From Oegoconia quadripuncta (Eukaryota; Arthropoda; Insecta; Lepidoptera; Autostichidae): a stretch of 64,000 nt of DNA. Positions 21,588 to 31,480 of the stretch are shown here, one piece after another (within the stretch, counting starts at the first letter, position 1; each line of letters begins with the position of its first letter). A program made the position numbers and the translations under genes. The notes beneath the pieces were generated by a model. It worked only from the letters and a program-made list of their open reading frames with translations, was not told the origin of the DNA and did not search any database. Location of the stretch: NCBI GenBank assembly GCA_949316235.1, contig OX438759.1, forward strand, positions 13,925,618-13,989,617, in the 5' to 3' direction.

Positions 21588-22000
21588 GGGGCTGTAGTTA
21601 AATTCATAATGATATTTGCCTCTATTTATTCGAAGTAGATGCTATGTTTATGTTGAATTGCTAATGTTGAAAGCGTCTTTTGGTAGTGTGGTCGTAAAGC
21701 TTTACGAGTTTGCGTCGCCAACCTTGCAACTCCTTGTCACCGTCGTCGTGTGCGCATAAAGAAACAATATTCAAGCGTTTGGCATCTTATTGTAAATTAT
21801 GTTTTGTAATGCTCTGTTTACATTGCATACAGCTTACAAATAAGAGTTTAGTGGACTGCTCACTGGTAGTAGTCTAAACAAACTTCATTTAGGCTTCCTG
21901 TTTGATTACAATCTTTGGTTTTTGATTACTGAAAATAAACTGGACGCTCATACGTTGCATAAAAAAAAAATAGCCATAGAAGACGTGTCTCGATAATGAA

Positions 22001-22267
22001 AAATAAAAATAAATATCTTTGCACATACTCACAGCGCCATCTAGTTCCACACTAAGCAACTAGGCTTGTATTATGGATACCAGATGGTTGTTAAACTACA
22101 CAAATACATTTTTTTTTTGTAAATAAATATATAAATAAATGAAAAACATCCATAACTCGGGAATTCATGTCAGTATTCATCACACAAACAATTGGCCCTA
22201 GCGTGATTCGAACCCGCAACCTTTTGGTATAGTGGTCAGAGTTGCTAACCACTACACCAAACAGGTC
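22001..22267 (-). repeat. SINE-A, full copy
   Basis: Minus strand head TTTGGTGTAGTGGTTAGCAA and GGGTTCGAATCACGCTAGGG; body and tail as in 44147-44420. Confidence 0.85.
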
Positions 22268-22477
22268 AGTATGTTTTGAAATAGTTTAATTTTTGAAACT
22301 GTAAGTTTAGATCCTGAGATACAAGCCTCAAAAAAGCTGATTATGACACTCACTGACTCTACTATGTTTATCCATATCATATCTATATAAGGTGCACAAA
22401 AATTTGTTATTACGTAATTATGTATATTTGAAACTAGGTAATAGGAATTTATAATTAAAAACAAACGGCTAAGTGCG

Positions 22478-22800
22478 CGCGGATCTGACCCGGTAGGGTT
22501 CCATATTCAAACAGAATATAGATTTTGAAATACAAAAGTAATTTGCAGTGGATTTTCGTCAGTTTGTTTGGAATTTCTATGAACTTTTTACAAAATTCAC
22601 TTAAGTTACATATTACTTGTAAACTGAATCTGAAACATCTGTGTTGACGCGCATGCGTGTGCGTTTGTTTGTCTGTGACACCGTAGCTCTTATACGGGTG
22701 ATCCAATTTGGATGCGTTTTTTTTTATGTATAAGCAGGTTTCCTAGCAGTGTTTCTTAGACATGGTTTATCAAAATCGGTTCAGTCCTTTTGTTTTAAGA
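22478..22800 (+). repeat. 'gggttcc' interspersed repeat
   Basis: GCTAAGTGCGCGCGGATCTG, CCGGTAGGGTTCCATA, then CAAAATCGGTTCAGTCC: pieces of the very common lepidopteran family seen also at 31108, 33363 and 36505. Confidence 0.5.
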
Positions 22801-23109
22801 GCTTGTTTTCTCGGGGGTTTTCTTAATTTTTCAGTTTATATTTATTGTGTTATTATTTCCTTGTATTTTATTTGTAGCATAAATCACCTATCCCATTAGA
22901 CATGTAACATTTTTATTAATATTACATTTTTTTTTTGCAAGAAAACCTTACAAATTAAGAAGTATGATGGTCGTGAACGGACCAAGGATTGTTTATCATT
23001 AACGAGATAATATAGGATGCATGTCGTTGATATGTTAACGGCATATTGCTACCATCCGCGTCAAGCTACCTGTAGACTATATAGCGATAATGTATGGCGA
23101 AATTGGCTA

Positions 23110-23391
23110 TTATCAACGACGACCTGTTTGGTGCAGTGGTTAAAATTTCTGACTGCTATACCAAAAGGTCGCGGGTTCGAATCCCGCTAGGGGCACAAGT
23201 TTGTATGATGAGTACAGACATGGGTTCCCGAGTTATGGATGTTTTTCATATATTTATGTATTTATTTACAAAAAAAATATGTATTTGTGTAGTTTATCAA
23301 CCATCTGGTATTCATAATACAAGCCTAGTTGCTTAGTGTGGAACGAGATGGCGCTGTGTGTATGTGCAAAGATATTTCTATTATTTATCAA
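23110..23391 (+). repeat. SINE-A, full copy with 7-bp target duplication
   Basis: The element spans 23117-23384. Head GACCTGTTTGGTGCAGTGG and GCGGGTTCGAATCCCGCTAG; body ACCATCTGGTATTCATAATAC; tail GTGCAAAGATATTTCTATTA. TTATCAA occurs at 23110-23116 and 23385-23391. Confidence 0.88.
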
Positions 23392-23714
23392 GTGAATTCG
23401 CGGAAGTATAGGACAAAAGTACTCAAGCGCGGAAAAATAAAACATAAAAACAACTTTTGAAGTCGAATATTGTGTGTTAATAATGTTCCTAAATGTCCGA
23501 CACCACCACGTGACCAATGAAACACGGACGTTAGAGAGCAATTTGTCGATGTTTTGCCGCACAGCGCTCTCTTCGTATGTCAGGTCTAAGAGGTGTGTGG
23601 TCTGTGGTTTGTAGACTAACCACCTTAATATGTCGTAAACTGATTCTTGTATCGCAATAGTATCTAAACGATCCGCAATATTTTTGAAAGATTTAATGAT
23701 ACCATAAATGCCGA

Positions 23715-23845
23715 AGTTTGGATGTTGTTTGTTGCTCAATCAGGCGAAACGGATGAACGGATTTGGTAAAATAGGTAGAACAAACCCTGGAATAAAATTT
23801 AGAATATTTTTTTTAGTTCCCGCGGGATAAAACGTTCGGAAAGCT
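23715..23845 (+). mobile_element. Helitron-like short element fragment
   Basis: GAAGTTTGGATGTTGTTTGTTG, GAAACGGATGAACGGATTTGG, AACCCTGGAATAA, GTTCCCGCGGGATAAAACG. Confidence 0.6.
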
Positions 23846-23849
23846 ATTA

Positions 23850-23940
23850 AATAATAAATGAATAAATATGTCGGAGACTTAACCAATCATTAGGCCCAAA
23901 CTAAACAAAGCTCGTCGTAGTATGGAATGAATTAATTATT
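23850..23940 (-). repeat. SINE-E tail fragment
   Basis: AATAAATGAATAAATATGTCGG, GGCCCAAACTAAACAAAGCT and GTAGTATGGA match 38740-38820. Confidence 0.55.
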
Positions 23941-24289
23941 TATTTATTTGCTCAAGTAAGGGTTTACAAAAAGATATCATTGTCATACTCTACCAATAGT
24001 CAATGGTGTGCAAATATTAATTAATATATATTTTCACTTCAAGAAATCATATAATATAGATACTAGATAACGGATAACTTCGATTCAATTCTAACCTATA
24101 AGTTAATAATGGTTCGTAACCTTTACTATGGATCTCTACAACGCTACGATAACTATCATCAATGCCTCCAGAGAATATTCATGGGCTGATTATATTGTAA
24201 GCTCACTAATCACCTGTCCTTTAATGTCCTACGTGTAGGATTCCAACGTTTTGAGTTCTTGTCCGTAAGATCGATAGATACTTTTACTG

Positions 24290-24528
24290 TTTTTTTTATG
24301 TACAATGGATTAGCACTTCACCTCAATCACACCTGATGTTAAGGAAGATGAGGCCGAAGGTGGAAGCGTACTGACCCGGAAACCCAAATATTTGGGGAAC
24401 TGGCTAATTTATATCTGACAACCGGAACACAACAATGCTATTAACATTGCTGTATGGCGGTAGATTTAGTTAAGATGGTGGTAGCTAGCCAAGCGGACAT
24501 ATAAAATGCCCTACCACCAACCAAACCA
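24290..24528 (-). repeat. SINE-B, 5'-truncated
   Basis: Minus strand starts within the body (GGTTTGGTTGGTGGTAGGGC) and runs to the tail; the tRNA-like head is absent. Confidence 0.82.
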
Positions 24529-24682
24529 AAAACTGTTTTATAAATGTCCCAAATGCAGCTTCGCGCTCGCCCCACCGCCCGGTTAAGCTGAAACAGTCCT
24601 TAGGACTGTTCAGCGAGTTCCAGTCTACAAAAAAAAAATCCACACTAGAATGGAATGAGAATAAAATTGATTGAGCAAATAC

Positions 24683-24900
24683 CATAATCATCATCATCAG
24701 CCCGTAAACATCCCACTGCAGGGATATAGGCCTTCCCTCGTATATGACGGAGTATGGGCCATAGTCCGCCACGCTGGCCCAATGCGGGTTGGGGACTTCA
24801 CATGTCTTTGATTTTTATTTCTCAAGCATGCAGCTTTCCTCACGATGTTTCCTTCACCGTTTAAGAGCAGCCGGATAAATGCACATAAGTAATTAAGTAA
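24683..24900 (-). repeat. SINE-D, lacking the tRNA-like head
   Basis: Minus strand: GCATGCTTGAGAAATAAAAA, GAAGTCCCCAACCCGCATTG, GCCAGCGTGGCGGACTATGG, CCTGCAGTGGGATGTTTACG, GATGATGATGAT. It keeps the GGTGAAGGAAACATCG segment that is deleted from the copy at 20705. Confidence 0.8.
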
Positions 24901-24967
24901 AAATCATATTGAACACTATAAAAAAGTTACCTTTTTTAAAGAAATTGGTAAATGCTATGTATTCATA

Positions 24968-25092
24968 TTTATTATTATTAAATTCTTTATTGCGCACAAA
25001 AATAAAATACAAAGAACATTTACCATAGATGAAGAAGTGTACAAAGGCGGTCTTATCGCTGGTAGCGATTTCTTCCAGACAACCTCAGTTAA
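24968..25092 (-). mobile_element. Jockey-type LINE 3' end
   Basis: Minus strand: GAAGAAATCGCTACCAGCG, ATAAGACCGCCTTTGTACAC, GTGCGCAATAAAGAATTTAA with TAAT tail. Confidence 0.68.
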
Positions 25093-25287
25093 AGAAGCTT
25101 TCTAATAAGTAGTTGGATAGTGCAAAGTAAAAGGTGAATAAATTTAAATATTTAATTTTACCTCTGGCTATCCCTGTATATCAGGAGCCAGTAACAGACG
25201 TCTTTTATTTTTAGAATGATTTATTTTGTACTATTCGGCTTGCAGGGCACAGTTACAGGATAGTTGCAATATCCGTACTATTGATGA

Positions 25288-25440
25288 TTGATTAGTATTT
25301 AAGCGAAAATGTGTCTGTCTCTCTGTTTGTTTGCTTACACGACTGAACCTCTGAACCGATCGTATTTTTGCCAGAGAGGTAACCTGTGACCTGGAGTAGG
25401 ACATAGGCTAGTTGAAGATATGTTTATTTCCGTTCACTAA
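25288..25440 (+). repeat. Helitron-like repeat fragment, diverged
   Basis: AAGCGAAAATGTGTCTGTCT, CTGAACCTCTGAACCGATCG, GTGACCTGGAGTAGGACATAG: the arrangement of Lep1-like sequences, well diverged. Confidence 0.4.
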
Positions 25441-25711
25441 ACCGATCGTATTGAAACATAGCAGCTCTGGCGGACAAAGGGTAAGACAGGACAAGACATA
25501 CAGACACAATTACTCAAAGATGACTTTTCGTCATGAGATAAAGAGGTGCTGGTGAAGCCGAGGGCCGTTAGCTATGTCAGTATTAACCTGTTAGCTAATT
25601 TTTCTAGTAACTAGTGACCCTGCTTTCGAAGTGGTAAAGGTAGAACTTTGTGTGATGAATTCCAAAATTACGTTTGGACTACACTAGACTGTGTGGTTTC
25701 AGCATGTAAAA

Positions 25712-25938
25712 AGAATAGAACCAACCTATCTGTTCCTGTGGTTGTCATAAAAGGCGACTACGGGACTTTCCACCAATAAACATCCAAAGATTTAATGGTG
25801 ATGGGCTCTCTCACGTGTGCATTTCTGTATATTTAGAAATGAACCGTGAATCTTGTTTCAAGCATTACACTTTTAATGTTTGGGATATCTCTGAACCACC
25901 GAATTTGGGATAAAGGTCGTGACGTCATGTATGTACGT
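25712..25938 (-). repeat. repeat H, near-complete copy
   Basis: Reverse-oriented matches to 16545-16830: AAAAGGCGACTACGGGAC, CTCACGTGTGCATTTCTGTA, GTTTGGGATATCTCTGAACC, ATAAAGGTCGTGACGTCATG. Confidence 0.68.
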
Positions 25939-26106
25939 AAATTGGTGTAAGTGAGACGTACTATTAATATATATTTTCGAACTCAGAAATCCAAAAATAA
26001 TATCGTGGGAAGAAATCGATAGAAAGGATAGTAGCCATAGCAAATACGAGTACTATATACATGTCCCTATTTATCGATGATCACACACGATTTCATATAA
26101 GAGCAG

Positions 26107-26190
26107 TATTTATAAAGGCAGTGTTACATATATTGAAATTGTCGTATACAGTTAGGGCGCGTTCGGTCGGTCGCTCCGGATGTTAGTCGC
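26107..26190 (+). promoter_or_regulatory. weak core-promoter candidate
   Basis: TATTTATAAAGG at 26107-26118, an Inr-like ACAGTT at 26149-26153, and a DPE-like GGATG/AGTCG about 30 bases later, leading into a GC-richer single-copy stretch (26155-26580) that ends at CAG/GTATAC. The TATA-to-Inr distance (about 39) is longer than the usual ~31, so this may be coincidence. Confidence 0.2.
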
Positions 26191-26611
26191 AAAAACACGC
26201 CTTAAATCAGTAGCAAACGACTTCAAGAGTACTTAGGCTGCGATTACAATACTGGGGTTCAATCGCATTAAATTAAAACGACAACGCTTCATGTCTAATG
26301 CAAATTATTGTTGTTATCAAATTTTAATCCAACTTAATAGAAAATTCGTATCGCCGTTACAAAATTCGTTAGACAGGGTCATATATTCTTTGGCGGGGTT
26401 ATATTGAATGTAGGCGAAGTTCGTTTCAACCAGCTGTCAAAATCATTGGCGCGACACGGAACGTTCAAACAGTTGTGCTTTGCTCGTCTCCACTGCAATT
26501 CGGTTGACATATTTGAATGCGATCGTTCCATGCAAGAGACCCTGAGACGATTTGAGTAGTTTTCCTACTATTGAGCTACAGGTATACTCTTACTTACCTA
26601 GTTTACGCATT

Positions 26612-26927
26612 ATACTCCGCTTCCGTGGCTCAATGTAAACAACATAGTGTTTACGAATCGGAGGTCGCGGGTTCGATCCCTAGCGGGGTACATGTTTAGT
26701 ACTCGGTTTGGTTGGGCATTTTAAATGTCCACCTAGCTACCACCATCTTATCTAAATCTGCCGCCAAACTGCAATGTCAATAACATTGTTGTGTTCCGGT
26801 TGTCAGAGATAAGATAGTTACTTCCCAAAATAAGATGGGGTTTCCAGGTCAGTACTCTTCCACCTTCATCTTCACTTAACAACATCATTGAGGTTAATGG
26901 CTAACCCGTTGTGTATAAAAAAATACT
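26612..26927 (+). repeat. SINE-B, full copy with ATACT duplication
   Basis: The element spans 26617-26922. ATACT occurs directly on both sides (26612-26616, 26923-26927). Head CCGCTTCCGTGGCTCAATG; shortened around the AAGATGGGGTTTCCAGG region. Confidence 0.88.
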
Positions 26928-27034
26928 ACCTAATATTAAATAATTAACACGACTTTAGTTGAATTATTTGAAATACCAATTTAAGACTACTTTCATATAC
27001 TCGTAACTAGAAATAAATTATTTCGTTAGGCACT

Positions 27035-27088
27035 ATAGGAGTTAGATTAAAGTTGTATTTTGCAATGCAACTTTAATCTAACTCCTAT
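27035..27088. repeat. perfect 21-bp inverted repeat, 12-base loop
   Basis: Arms 27035-27055 (ATAGGAGTTAGATTAAAGTT..) and 27068-27088 are exact complements. The right arm ends where the T-rich tail of the next SINE-B begins. Confidence 0.93.
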
Positions 27089-27420
27089 TTTTTTTGTTTT
27101 ATGCACAACGGTTTAGCACTTGACCTCAATAACACCTGATGTTAAGTGAAGATAAGGCCGAAGGTGGTAGCGTACTGACCCGGAAACCCCATCTTATTTG
27201 GGTGCTGGCTATCTTAACTGTGACAATCGGAACACAACAATGCTATTAACATCGCTGTTTGGCGGCAAATTTAGATAAGATGGTGGTAGCTAGCCAGGCG
27301 GACATTTTAAATGCCCTACCACCAACCAAACCGAGTACTAAATATGTACCCCGCTGGGGATCGAACCCGCGACCTCCGAATCGTAAACGCAATGTTGTTC
27401 ACATTGAGCCACGGAGGTGG
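27089..27420 (-). repeat. SINE-B, full copy
   Basis: Minus strand: CCACCTCCGTGGCTCAATG, GGTCGCGGGTTCGATCCCC, CTAGCTACCACCATCTTATC, GGGTTTCCGGGTCAGTACGC, CGTTGTGCATAAAACAAAAA. Confidence 0.87.
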
Positions 27421-27869
27421 TTGAAGGTTGGTGTTATGTCTGATGTGCGCTCGACTGTACATCTAACATTAACTCGCGATAAAAGCTAAGATCCAAGTGA
27501 ATTAACATAAATTAGATTAGCCATAAACACAGAAGTCTATAAAGAGTTTGAAATACGAGGTTTGCGATATTGAATACCTACAAGATAATTATTAGTTCGT
27601 GATGGTATAAATTACTTGGCTACCTTTAATTTATTACTTGGGTGTGGCTATTTTGTGATGTGTGTAATTTGAAATTGTATTTTGTGGAACAAACAAACAA
27701 ACAGTCAAACTGTAAGCGTTTATTTCAATTGTGAGTCCAAAGTTTATCTTTGGGGGTTTTATTGGTGTTGATGTCAGTTGAAACATACATAACGTCACGA
27801 ACTTTATCCCAAATGGGGTGGTCAGAGATATCCCAAACAATAGTGTTTGGGTGATCCAGACATTAAGTG

Positions 27870-27957
27870 TTTAAGCCTTTGAACGCCACGCCGGTCACCG
27901 GTGACCGGAAAACAATTGATTTTCAATTGTGTCTGCGTCGCGGCAGTTAACGTGTTA
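27870..27957. repeat. palindromic repeat shared with 55975-56060
   Basis: CCGGTCACCGGTGACCGG at 27891-27908 is a perfect 18-bp palindrome; CAATTGATTTTCAATTG follows, then GTCTGCGTCGCGGCAGTTAA. The copy at 55975-56060 has the same order with changes in the palindrome. Confidence 0.65.
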
Positions 27958-27966
27958 ATGATTGAA

Positions 27967-28033
27967 ATTTCTGAATATTTCATAAGGTGAACTGTGGATG
28001 TTCCACAGTTCACCTTATGAAATATTCAGAAAT
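27967..28033. repeat. perfect 32-bp inverted repeat, 3-base loop
   Basis: Arms 27967-27998 and 28002-28033 are exact complements around TGT (centre GTGGATGTTCCAC). The right arm is ordinary repeat H sequence, so the left arm is an inverted copy of it. Confidence 0.95.
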
Positions 28034-28128
28034 GCACACGTGACAGGGCGTGATCCCATCGCCGTTGAAACGTGCAAATCTATGGTACATATACATGCTA
28101 GCACATATTATTATAGCTAACTATTTAA

Positions 28129-28463
28129 CCGCCTTCGTGGCTCAATGTAAACAACACTGAGTTTACGATTCGGAGGTCGCGGGTTCGATCCCCAGCGGGG
28201 TACATGTTTAAGTACTCGGTTTGGTTGGTGGTAGGGCATATTAAAATGTCCGCCTGGCTAGCTACCACCATCTTATCTAAATCTGCCGCCAAGCAGCAAT
28301 GTTAATAGCATTGTTGTGTTCCGGTTATCAGAGATAAGATAGCCAGTCCCCCAAATGTGTTGGGGTTTCCGGGTTAGTACGCTTCCACCTTCGACCTCAT
28401 CTTCACTTAACATCAGGTGTCATTGAGGTCAAGTACGAACCCGTCGTGCATAAAAAAAAAAAA
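28129..28463 (+). repeat. SINE-B, full copy
   Basis: Head CCGCCTTCGTGGCTCAATG to tail CGTCGTGCATAAAAAAAAAA. One of the two closest to the local consensus. Confidence 0.88.
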
Positions 28464-28506
28464 TAATAACTTAAATAATGTGTAATTTTTAAGTAGGTAG
28501 GTTTTT

Positions 28507-28735
28507 ACGATCTGTTTCGTGTAGTGGTTAGAAACTCTGATTAATATACCAAAAGATCGCGGATTCGAATCCCGCTACGGTTATATCTGTATGATGAATA
28601 CGGCCATAATTTACAAAAAAAAAATGTATTTATGTAGTATATCAACCATCTGGTATCCACAACACAAGCCTATAGTTGCTTAATGTGGAACTTGATGGAA
28701 TTTTCTGTATGTCCAAGAATATTTATTTATTATTA
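28507..28735 (+). repeat. SINE-A, internally deleted copy
   Basis: TTTCGTGTAGTGGTTAGAAA, GCGGATTCGAATCCCGCTAC, AACCATCTGGTATCCACAAC; the piece around GAGTCATGGATGTTT is missing. Confidence 0.8.
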
Positions 28736-28879
28736 TTCAATTGTACATTGGAGGCTCTTCACTTTGGGCTCCTGTGATTACCACCGCTGTGGCAATTGCT
28801 GCAGCATAAGCTCAGATGGAGACCATTTTTGACACACACACAGCACTCGCCCCATTTCCCAATCTCCCCGTTTCCTGTA

Positions 28880-29110
28880 TTGTAGTGTCAAATAAAATTT
28901 TTACTATTCCGTAGCATTGCAGCCTAAGCTTTATCCTTGTCGAAAGTTGAATCCTCGCTCGCTCTCAAGTGCGCATAATTGTTTTGGAAATAAACGCTTT
29001 GGTGTAGTCACGCGCGCGTGATTTTAATGTAAACAGCCCGCCGCCGTCCCCCTGTGTGCACTACACTTTACCGCAGTCGCGGGGCCCTTCGCAATTGTGG
29101 CGTACATTGA
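28880..29110. promoter_or_regulatory. CpG-rich single-copy patch, possible promoter or exon
   Basis: CACGCGCGCGTGA, CAGCCCGCCGCCGTCCCCCT and CGCAGTCGCGGGGCCCTTCG within 29010-29100 stand out against the AT-rich surroundings and match no repeat in the window. No core-promoter motif is clear. Confidence 0.25.
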
Positions 29111-29757
29111 TGGTTTTGTTTAAAAACGGCACTCAAGTCTGAGGAAAGCAATCGATGTGTGTCGTGCAATATTTTGCGCACATTATCCATACTGTTTTAT
29201 TTGGATTGGTCTCAGGTTGGTAACAAAGAAATGATTTGTCACTTACACGGGAAAGGAATTGACATGCATTAGGTATTACAGACGGTGTTGTCGAACAATA
29301 AAATGTAATAAATAACAATTTAAGTATTTAAAAACCAAAAAACTTTACAGATTTAGATTTTACGGGCACCATATTGGATTTTTTTACTATATAATTTATC
29401 CTATGACTCATTCAGGGATCAAGACGAATTTAATAACAGGTATCGCACTTCAAAATCGGTCAAGTCGTTTAGGCAACAGGAGGTAACATAAAAATCTACA
29501 TTTATATAATAATAATGTAATAATTCATTTATTATCAGATAACACGATCCACGACATTATTATCATAATATCATCATTATCATAAAATATTTATTATTGA
29601 AAAACTCCATTGGAAAATTTAAATAAAGTTGTATAATTTTAAAATTGTATTGCATTAAATTGAAGTCAAATCTTAAATTACGTGACAGGCAAAAATTATT
29701 ATTCAAAAATTTAAAATAATGATATATAATAATAAAATTGTTAAAAGAGTCATTAAT
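29111..29757. other. no gene; strongly AT-rich
   Basis: From 29500 to 29757 mostly ATTATTATA-like sequence. Could be the 3' flank of the coding-like block that follows. Confidence 0.4.
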
Positions 29758-30070
29758 TTAGTATTTTCTCTCACTAGCCACGGCAGATAAATACATTTGT
29801 GACCATTTCTTGAGGAAAGGACTGTCACAAGTGCCCACCATAACTTTCAGGAGGCTGTTGGTATTGCCCCGGACTTTGGTCGTGATGGAAGCAACTTTTT
29901 TGCTCATAATGGTGTGCACGCCATCTACACATGCCTCAGCAAACATACTGGAGGCACTACAGAACGGCGGCAGGCCCAACCGACATTCCTTGACATCCGA
30001 AAAACATGGGTAATGTTCATAGGCTAGTTGGGTAAAATCGTAACATTTTTTTTTTCTTAATAAATTTAGA
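29758..30070 (-). CDS. unidentified coding-like block B, ends in a stop
   Basis: On the minus strand the frame ending in TAA at 29758 is open for about 104 codons upstream. The last 92, from YEHYPCFSDVKE to YLSAVASERKY, have mixed composition, four cysteines and few low-complexity stretches, unlike the chance frames elsewhere. A possible acceptor, TTTTACCCAACTAG, lies just before that segment (about 30035). No domain recognised. Not repeated in the window. It could be a 3'-terminal exon, a pseudogene, or part of an unrecognised element. Block A lies 20-180 bases upstream in the same orientation. Confidence 0.35.
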
Positions 30071-30085
30071 AGAGAATAGAACTAT

Positions 30086-30246
30086 TCAATATTTTGTTTT
30101 GAGCGATGCCACAGATGACGTCAGTGTCTTTGGTTCAAGGAACATATCAATCCGATCGCCAACCTGTCTGCCCAGCACACTCACAACAAACGAAGCAAAT
30201 CGTAACTGGAAAGAGGTGTTTGTCCAGCTATGAACTTGCTCTGGGC
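30086..30246 (-). CDS. unidentified coding-like block A
   Basis: Minus strand: about 53 open codons (from PEQVHSWTNTSFQLRFASF to SSVASLKTKY, then TGA) with coding-like composition. The same frame upstream of 30246 runs into repeat G and is meaningless there, so the block starts at or near 30246. No strong donor site was seen; CAG/GTTGGC at about 30165 is a weak option that would give a short AT-rich intron before block B. Confidence 0.28.
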
Positions 30247-30605
30247 TTACATACATACATAAAGTCACGTCTGTTTCCCGTAGGGGTAGGTAGAGACCAC
30301 AGACTTCCACTTGCTACGATCCAGACACTTTCACTCTCAAAACTCTCAAAATGCTTGACGGTTTAGGGTACTCTTGACCTGTGTGCGAAGTGTAAGTTTT
30401 GTCTCGTTTTTAACTTTACCATCGCGTTCGCGTTTACGAAAAAAGTCCCTATGAAAAAAATCGTTTTGCAAACTATCCGCTACAGGCGCTGCACATTTCT
30501 CCATACAAATCTTCACGTAAACGTGAACGCGGTAGTAAAGTTAAGTCGAAACAAAACTTACACTCCGCCCTCTGGTCTTTCTTTAAGACGTCCCCGATTG
30601 TGTTT
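30247..30605 (+). repeat. repeat G, longest-type copy, split by MITE-1
   Basis: 30247-30378: CATACATAAAGTCACGTCTG, CCGTAGGGGTAGGTAGAGAC, TTCCACTTGCTACGATCC, GGTTTAGGGTACTCTTGAC. After the MITE it resumes at 30575: GTCTTTCTTTAAGACGTCCC. The unbroken relative at 32502-32672 shows CACCTGACCTTTTTTAAGC at this point. Confidence 0.72.
30379..30574 (+). mobile_element. MITE-1 copy 3, inserted in repeat G with CTG duplication
   Basis: CTG at 30379-30381 and 30572-30574; core identical in layout to 8314-8503. The host repeat continues on both sides. Confidence 0.82.
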
Positions 30606-31104
30606 TGTCTTGTGATTTTTTAATTAAAAAACCAGACTGAGAACGCAAAGCTGAAAAAGAGAAAAACATGCTCAATGTAGTATTTAAACATACTATTTCG
30701 GTAAAAAATGCAGCAGTAACATGGTAACAACTGAAAAAAACAGGGGTAAATTTAGATTTATTTTCTTCATAATCTGTAAATTAAAATAAAATTCGGGAAA
30801 AACTACATCACTCCAGTCCAAAAAGTGCCATGATTGTCCTACTGGTTACAATGTTACTCAGATCACAGTATTTTGCGGTGGAGAAGCCTAAAGACTAACA
30901 TTGTCGGTTTCTATAAGTACTCTACCGTAGGCTACACGTTCCTCAATCTATCACCACTCACAATGCTAAGTAGTAGTCGTAACCACGCTAGGAATTAATA
31001 AGTGTGCTTAAGTACTTGAGCTCATAAGCAGGGCTACTTATCTTCGAATGACAACGGACTGACAGTCGGTAACTTATTCGGTTGTTTTCAAGGTTTCTTA
31101 AAAA

Positions 31105-31480
31105 GTAAAAACTGGCCAAGTGAGTGTCGGGCCACGCGCATTGTAGGGTTCCGTAGGTGCTTGCCCTTACAATTTGCGAATTTGGGGCTTTTTGCTGTTT
31201 AACAAAATAATTTTAAACCTGCTTACCTGTAACAGTTTTTCTTTAAACTTCATCATAGGTATATGGGTGCCTACTACTGCCCTGATTTTTTCGTATCCAA
31301 AACCAACCGTTTAGCTTTTAGGGGGGAACTAGACTATCAAAAATTAACACTTTAAACGGAACCCTATATTGAAAAACTCTAAGATAATTTTTGAACGACC
31401 TATCCAACGACACCCCGGGTACAAAAGTAAAAGAAAATTCATCCCCACTTTACGTATAGGTATGTCCTATGTTTGTTCAA
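31105..31480 (+). repeat. 'tagggttccgt' interspersed repeat
   Basis: ACTGGCCAAGTGAGTGTCGG, GCGCATTGTAGGGTTCCGTA, ATCATAGGTATATGGGTGCC, GGAACCCTATATTG, CGACACCCCGGGTACAAAAG. A highly repeated family in lepidopteran genomes, mobilisation class uncertain. Confidence 0.65.

Larger units (their letters stand above)
27778..28085 (+). repeat. repeat H, copy broken by a palindrome-rich insert
   Basis: 27778-27868 and 28010-28085 match repeat H in order (CATACATAACGTCACGAAC, GGTCAGAGATATCCCAAAC; TGCACACGTGACAGGGCGTG, GCCGTTGAAACGTGCAAATC). Between them lie a second repeat (27870-27957) and an inverted duplication of the TTCACCTTATGAAATATTCAG piece. Confidence 0.7.
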
